This document shows positions 37,880 to 42,789 of a stretch of DNA of 42,789 nucleotides, piece by piece. A program made the position numbers and the translations under genes. This DNA is from Lachnospiraceae bacterium (GTDB taxonomy: Bacteria > Bacillota > Clostridia > Lachnospirales > Lachnospiraceae): positions 1 through 42,789 of the forward strand of contig JAILMB010000176.1 of the NCBI GenBank assembly GCA_024692825.1, in the 5' to 3' direction. Under the pieces are notes generated by a model, which was not told the origin of the DNA, searched no databases, and saw only the letters and a program-made list of their open reading frames with translations. The first letter of the stretch is position 1; every line of letters starts with the position of its first letter.

Positions 37880-39742
37880 ATGAGAAAATTATTTTTAAGT
37901 GATGAAATATTAATGTCCGTAGAAAAATCTGCGCGCTATATTGGAAATGAAGTAAATTCCATTAAAAAAGATCCAAAGGAAGTGGATCTTCGTTTTTGCA
38001 TGTGCTTTCCTGATGTGTATGAAATCGGTATGAGCCATTTAGGAATTCAGATTCTTTATGAAATGATGAATCGAAGAGAGGATGTGTACTGTGAACGTGT
38101 ATATTCTCCATGGCCGGATTTGCACAAGATAATGAAGGAAAAAAACATTCCTCTTTTTGCACTAGAGACCCAAGAGCCAATCAAAAACTTTGATATGCTT
38201 GGAATTACCCTTCAATATGAGATGTGTTATACCAATATCCTTCAGGTATTGGATTTGAGTCAAATCCCTCTATTGACCAAGGATAGAAGTAATGATGACC
38301 CTATTATTATCGGTGGTGGTCCATGTGTATACAATCCAGAACCAATCGCTCCTTTCTTTGATATTTTATATATTGGAGAGGGAGAAACAAGCTATGATGC
38401 ATTGTTTGATTTATACATCAGTGAGAGAAATAAAGCGGACTATAACCGGCAAGACTTTTTAAGAAAAGCAAGTCAGATTCCTGGTCTTTATGTGCCTTCT
38501 TTGTATGAAGTTACCTACAAAGAAGATGGTACCATAGATACATTTCTTCCTATTTATGAGGATGTACCAAAGACCGTAAAAAGACAGGTGGTTGTAGATA
38601 TGAATACCTCAGCTTATCCTACAAAGCCGATTGTTCCTTTTGTACAGGCTACCCAGGATAGAGCTGTGTTAGAGATTCAAAGAGGCTGTATCAGAGGATG
38701 TCGATTCTGTCAGGCAGGAATGATTTATCGTCCAAATAGAGAACGAAGCTACGAGGTGTTAAAGGACTATGCAAAGGAGATTTTAGCTTCTACAGGTCAT
38801 GACGAGATTTCCTTGTCATCCCTAAGTTCCAGTGATTATACACAGCTTCCGGAACTGGTAAATTTTTTGATTGATGACTGCTGTAAAGATGGAGTGAATA
38901 TTTCCCTTCCATCTCTTCGTATTGATGCCTTTTCTTTGGATGTTATGTCTAAAGTGCAAGATATTAAAAAGAGTTCTGTTACATTTGCTCCAGAAGCTGG
39001 ATCTCAGAGAATGAGAAATGTTATAAACAAAGGTCTTACGGTAGAGGATATTTTAGGTGGAGCACAAAAGGCATTTATTGGTGGATGGAACAAGGTAAAA
39101 CTTTATTTTATGCTTGGACTTCCGTCGGAAACCGAGGAAGATATGAAGGCTATTCCAGAACTTGCCAATGAGATTGCTGCATTGTATTACGAAACAGTTC
39201 CAAAAGAACAAAGAAATGGAAAGTGTCAGATTACCATGTCTACTTCATTTTTTGTTCCGAAGCCTTTTACACCATTCCAGTGGGCTAGAATGTATGAAAA
39301 AGATGAGTATTTGCATCGTGCAAAGATTGTAAATGACACCATGAAAGAACAGTTAAACCACAAAAGTCTTCGCTACCAATGGCATCATGCTGATGTAACT
39401 GTATTAGAAGGCATCTTTGCAAGAGGAGATCGTAAGGTAGCGGATGTTATTTTATATGCTTATGAGCATGGACAGTATTTCGATGCCTGGGGCGAATTCT
39501 TTGATATGCAAAACTGGATTGACGCCTTTGATGCCTGTGGGGTAGATATGGACTTTTATATTATGAGAGAACGTGATATTGATGAAGTCTTCCCATGGGA
39601 CTTCATTGACTGTGGTGTAACCAAAAAGTTTTTACAAAGAGAATGGTTGCGTTCAAAGGAAGAAGTTGTTACAAAGAATTGCAAAGATCAGTGCAATGGA
39701 TGTGGTTGTGCAGAGTTTGATTGTGGAATATGTTTGAGATAG
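37880..39742 (+). CDS. TIGR03960-like B12-binding-like/radical SAM protein
   Basis: IQRGCIRGCRFCQAGMIYRPNRERS (CxxxCxxC), FAPEAGSQRMRNVINKG, Cys-rich C-terminus CKDQCNGCGCAEFDCGIC. Confidence 0.92.
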   Translation: MRKLFLSDEILMSVEKSARYIGNEVNSIKKDPKEVDLRFCMCFPDVYEIGMSHLGIQILYEMMNRREDVYCERVYSPWPDLHKIMKEKNIPLFALETQEPIKNFDMLGITLQYEMCYTNILQVLDLSQIPLLTKDRSNDDPIIIGGGPCVYNPEPIAPFFDILYIGEGETSYDALFDLYISERNKADYNRQDFLRKASQIPGLYVPSLYEVTYKEDGTIDTFLPIYEDVPKTVKRQVVVDMNTSAYPTKPIVPFVQATQDRAVLEIQRGCIRGCRFCQAGMIYRPNRERSYEVLKDYAKEILASTGHDEISLSSLSSSDYTQLPELVNFLIDDCCKDGVNISLPSLRIDAFSLDVMSKVQDIKKSSVTFAPEAGSQRMRNVINKGLTVEDILGGAQKAFIGGWNKVKLYFMLGLPSETEEDMKAIPELANEIAALYYETVPKEQRNGKCQITMSTSFFVPKPFTPFQWARMYEKDEYLHRAKIVNDTMKEQLNHKSLRYQWHHADVTVLEGIFARGDRKVADVILYAYEHGQYFDAWGEFFDMQNWIDAFDACGVDMDFYIMRERDIDEVFPWDFIDCGVTKKFLQREWLRSKEEVVTKNCKDQCNGCGCAEFDCGICLR

Positions 39743-39749
39743 GTGAATT

Positions 39750-40505
39750 ATGAAAATAAGACTTAGATTTTCGAAATTTGGTACGATGAAATATATTGGT
39801 CATTTGGATATGCTTCGTTATTTTCAAAAAGCATTTCGACGGGCAAAGGTACCAATGAAATACTCGGAAGGATTTAATCCTCATCCGATTATGTCTTTTG
39901 CTTCGCCTCTTGGGGTAGGTGTTACTTCAGAAGGTGAGTACATGGATATTGAAACCAAGGTGGATGTAGATTTAGATGCTATGATTTCTGATTTAAATAA
40001 AGAAATGGTAGAAGGAACTAATGTCTTATCTGCAAAGGTGTTAGACGACCATACGAAAAAAGCCATGGCGGCTGTGTCTTGTGCAAAATATGTTGTATTT
40101 TTAAAGAAAAACAGTCAGGTTCTTTCTGAAGTGGATTTAGAAAAAGCCACGAGAGAATTTTATGATAATCAAAATGAAATCGTTGTGTTAAAGAAAACGA
40201 AAAAAGGGGAAAAAGAAGTAGATATCAAACCTTATATTTTCATGTTTGAAGGTACTCGTTTTCAAAATGCATCTTTCTTAAAGGACTTATGTGTCGATAT
40301 TAAAGATGAAGAGTTTTGCTGCAATGATGATGATCCTGTATTCTTATTACAGGTATCCACGGGAAGTAACGACAATATTAAACCAGAACTTGTGATGAAA
40401 GCTTTTTATGAATACCTACAGTTGGAAGAAGAGGCTGTCATTGCAATTCATCGTGTGGAATTATATCAAGGGGAAAAGAATCAATTTGAATCTTTGGGAG
40501 TGTAA
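39750..40505 (+). CDS. Radical-SAM-linked protein (TIGR03936 / DUF2344-like)
   Basis: RLRFSKFGTMKYIGHLDMLRYFQKAFRRAKVPMKYSEGFNPHPIMSFASPLGVGVTSEGEYMDIE. Confidence 0.92.
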   Translation: MKIRLRFSKFGTMKYIGHLDMLRYFQKAFRRAKVPMKYSEGFNPHPIMSFASPLGVGVTSEGEYMDIETKVDVDLDAMISDLNKEMVEGTNVLSAKVLDDHTKKAMAAVSCAKYVVFLKKNSQVLSEVDLEKATREFYDNQNEIVVLKKTKKGEKEVDIKPYIFMFEGTRFQNASFLKDLCVDIKDEEFCCNDDDPVFLLQVSTGSNDNIKPELVMKAFYEYLQLEEEAVIAIHRVELYQGEKNQFESLGV

Positions 40506-40507
40506 CC

Positions 40508-41728
40508 ATGAAAACCTATAAGATGCATAAATTAATCATTACACGATTTGAGTATCATGAAAAAAATATTTTTTGTGGTATTTATTTTGATGCATCCAAT
40601 CATCCTTTAGATATTATGGTGGAAAAAGAAATGCCAAACGAAAATCCCTACCCAAATGAAGGGATTTTTGTGGGAAAGGTTAGTAAGATTTTGCCGGGAC
40701 AGGGTGCTTTTGTTCGCTTATCACCAGATGTGAGTGGATATTTACCTCTGAAAACAAATCAGGATTTTTACTATGTCCGCAAGATTGGAAAGAAGGAGTG
40801 CCTTCAACCTGAGGATGAAATCCTGGTTCAAATTCGAAAACAACCTATTAAAACAAAGGAAATGGTTTTGGATAATGAACTGGCATTTCACAGTGATCAT
40901 TTGATTTTAGTAACTGACTCCCAAACGATTTCTGTTTCTTCGAAATTAAAAAAATCGGAAAAGGAACACTTCCGTAATTTGTTAGAGCAAAAATTCCCCA
41001 ATATGGAAAGTTTTGGATTTGTGGTTCGTACCAATGCCATAAATATAGATGATGAACAGCTTTTAGATGAGGCTGTTTCCCTTTATGAAGAGTATCAGCA
41101 TGTGATTACCCATGCAAAAACAAGGGTTTGCTATGAATGTATAAAAAAGGGTAGAAATAAGATTGAAGAATTACTTCGTACACTAAATCCTGAAATAACA
41201 GAGATTGAAACCGATGATCCAAAGATTTTTTCATCCTTGTCAGATGTTGTAGAACGACAGCTGTTTTTGCCCTTCAAAAACAGATTGAAGTTTTATGAAG
41301 ATGAAAGCTATCCTCTCTACAAACTCTATGGAATGGAGACGGTTTTAGACAATGCAACAAAGCCTGTAGCCTGGTTAAACTCCGGAGCAAATCTGATTAT
41401 TGAACAGGTTGAAGCCATGACAGTGGTGGATGTAAACAGTAGCAAACAGATTACGAAAAAAGAAAGTAATGCATTTGAAATCAATGTGGAAGCGGCAAAA
41501 GAAATTGCCCTTCAACTTCGTCTTAGAAATATATCTGGAATCATTATTGTAGATTTTATAAATATGAAGTCTCAAAAACACAAGTCAGCATTGTTATCTA
41601 TTTTAAAAGAGGAGACAAAGTATGATCCTTGTAAAGTAACGGTGTTAGACTATACAAAACTTGGCTTAATAGAGATTACCCGGGAAAAGCGATATCCTTC
41701 TCTAAAAGAAGTGTTGACTTTACGATAA
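40508..41728 (+). CDS. Rne/Rng (RNase E/G) family ribonuclease
   Basis: S1-like GIFVGKVSKILPGQGAFVRLSPDVSGYLPL; TVVDVNSSK and IIVDFINMK catalytic Asp motifs. Confidence 0.92.
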   Translation: MKTYKMHKLIITRFEYHEKNIFCGIYFDASNHPLDIMVEKEMPNENPYPNEGIFVGKVSKILPGQGAFVRLSPDVSGYLPLKTNQDFYYVRKIGKKECLQPEDEILVQIRKQPIKTKEMVLDNELAFHSDHLILVTDSQTISVSSKLKKSEKEHFRNLLEQKFPNMESFGFVVRTNAINIDDEQLLDEAVSLYEEYQHVITHAKTRVCYECIKKGRNKIEELLRTLNPEITEIETDDPKIFSSLSDVVERQLFLPFKNRLKFYEDESYPLYKLYGMETVLDNATKPVAWLNSGANLIIEQVEAMTVVDVNSSKQITKKESNAFEINVEAAKEIALQLRLRNISGIIIVDFINMKSQKHKSALLSILKEETKYDPCKVTVLDYTKLGLIEITREKRYPSLKEVLTLR

Positions 41729-41742
41729 GACCGTGGTAGTAT
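41714..41742 (+). promoter_or_regulatory. Promoter of the rplU operon
   Basis: TTGACT (41714-41719) - 17 nt - extended -10 TGGTAGTAT (41737-41742). Confidence 0.65.
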
Positions 41743-41749
41743 ATTTGAG

Positions 41750-41825
41750 TATGCCGCACAGTGAGGTTTAAAAGTGTCTTATGACCACCGAAACTGGCGA
41801 GTAATGATAATAGGAGGTGCCAATT
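41750..41825 (+). ncRNA. Probable ribosomal protein L21 leader (autoregulatory mRNA leader)
   Basis: Position directly upstream of rplU and conserved-looking segments GCCGCACAGTGAGGTTTAAAAGTGTC…GACCACCGAAACTGGCGAGT; family call from memory. Confidence 0.65.
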
Positions 41826-42134
41826 ATGTACGCAATTATTGCAACAGGTGGTAAGCAGTACAAAGTATCTGAAGGCGATATCATTACCGTTGAAAAGCTT
41901 GGAGTAGAAGCTGGTGAGAAAGTTACCTTTGATCAGGTATTAGCTGTAAGCGATAACGGACTTAAGGTTGGTGAGCCTACTGTAGCAGGAGCTACTGTAG
42001 AAGCTTCAGTTCTTCGTGAAGGAAGAGCCAGAAAAGTTGTCGTTTATAAGTATAAACCAAAGACTGGTTATCATAAGAAGAACGGTCACAGACAGTCCTT
42101 CACACAGGTTAAGATTGAAAAGATCAATGCTTAA
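41826..42134 (+). CDS. rplU: 50S ribosomal protein L21
   Basis: [20 protein letters not shown]…[39 protein letters not shown]. Confidence 0.98.
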   Translation: MYAIIATGGKQYKVSEGDIITVEKLGVEAGEKVTFDQVLAVSDNGLKVGEPTVAGATVEASVLREGRARKVVVYKYKPKTGYHKKNGHRQSFTQVKIEKINA

Positions 42135-42136
42135 TT

Positions 42137-42460
42137 ATGATTACGGTCACGATTTTTAGAAAAGAAAATCAAATTACGGGAATTAAAAGTATAGGTCATG
42201 CAGGCTATGCTGATTACGGACAGGACATTGTTTGTGCCGCAGTGAGCGTTCTTTTGATCAATACAATGAATTCTATAGAGAAGTTTACAGATGAACAAGT
42301 TACTATGGCTGATGCAAAGCCTGGAGATTTGGAAGTTAGTTTTCCAAAGGGACTTGGTCATGATGGCAAACTTTTTATAGATTCTTTACTTCTCGGTTTA
42401 CAAGAAATTTCGAAAGAGTATGGAGATGAATACCTTACTCTAATCTTCAAGGAGGTGTAG
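42137..42460 (+). CDS. prp: Ribosomal-processing cysteine protease Prp (YsxB family)
   Basis: [29 protein letters not shown]: conserved His and Cys. Confidence 0.95.
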   Translation: MITVTIFRKENQITGIKSIGHAGYADYGQDIVCAAVSVLLINTMNSIEKFTDEQVTMADAKPGDLEVSFPKGLGHDGKLFIDSLLLGLQEISKEYGDEYLTLIFKEV

Positions 42461-42464
42461 AAAC

Positions 42465-42749
42465 ATGTTACAGATGAACCTTCAGTTGTTTGCTCATAAG
42501 AAGGGAATGGGTTCTACTAAGAACGGTAGAGATTCTGAGTCTAAGAGATTAGGCGCAAAAAGAGCAGATGGTCAGTTTATTACTGCTGGAAGCATCATTT
42601 ATAGACAGCGTGGAACAAAGATTCACCCTGGTGTAAATGTTGGTATTGGTGGAGATGACACCTTATATGCAAAGACTAGCGGAGTTCTTCGTTTCGAAAG
42701 AAAAGGTAGAGACAAGAAGCAGGCTTCTGTTTATCCAGTAGAGAACTAA
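42465..42749 (+). CDS. rpmA: 50S ribosomal protein L27 with N-terminal Prp-cleavable extension
   Basis: [37 protein letters not shown]…[15 protein letters not shown]. Confidence 0.98.
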   Translation: MLQMNLQLFAHKKGMGSTKNGRDSESKRLGAKRADGQFITAGSIIYRQRGTKIHPGVNVGIGGDDTLYAKTSGVLRFERKGRDKKQASVYPVEN

Positions 42750-42761
42750 TATGTACTTAAG

Positions 42762-42789
42762 ACCCGACTCTTTTTTTGAGCCGGGTTTT
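42762..42789 (+). terminator. Rho-independent terminator after rpmA
   Basis: ACCCG-a-CTC-TTTTTTT-GAG-c-CGGGT followed by TTT at window end. Confidence 0.8.

Noticed and set aside
1-42789. Short ORFs in the track that run antisense or out of frame inside larger genes (e.g. 3427-3699 -, 3790-4188 -, 28972-29427 -, 37394-37729 -)
   Set aside because: They lie opposite strongly assigned CDSs, have low-complexity or Cys/His/Ser-rich translations and no convincing SD or family motif; treated as spurious
1-42789. CRISPR arrays, tRNA/rRNA genes, IS elements, prophage or toxin-antitoxin modules
   Set aside because: No regularly spaced repeats, tRNA cloverleaf, transposase or integrase motifs were noticed; not exhaustively excluded without a scan

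Overview
The window reads as a contiguous, low-GC Firmicutes chromosome segment. Protein style suggests a Clostridia/Lachnospiraceae-like host, which is an inference. Most of it is core metabolism and translation: a thrS tail, gpmI, purC-purF-purB, gltX, trpS, rqcH, yicC-gmk-rpoZ-rimO-pgsA-pncC, rsmD-coaD, an rluC/D-type gene, recU, hisZ-hisG-hisD-hisB-hisIE, a TIGR03960/TIGR03936-like radical-SAM pair, an rng/rne-type RNase, and rplU-prp-rpmA with a probable L21 leader. I saw no tRNA, rRNA, CRISPR array, IS element or prophage. The best candidate for an undescribed system is the four-gene cassette at 9305-16146: a 1186-aa beta+helical-repeat protein, a degenerate Hsp70/actin-fold protein, a TPR-like protein and a two-TM coiled-coil protein. 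It sits behind two overlapping face-to-face promoters embedded in a large imperfect palindrome. Other notable items are a GlgX/isoamylase-like protein that appears to have lost all GH13 catalytic residues, a HisIE fused to a HisF/HisA-like barrel lacking both catalytic aspartates, an RNase E/G homologue ending before the Zn-link motif, and several promoters or terminators nested in neighbouring coding sequence. All assignments come from reading motifs by eye; no database search or folding was run.
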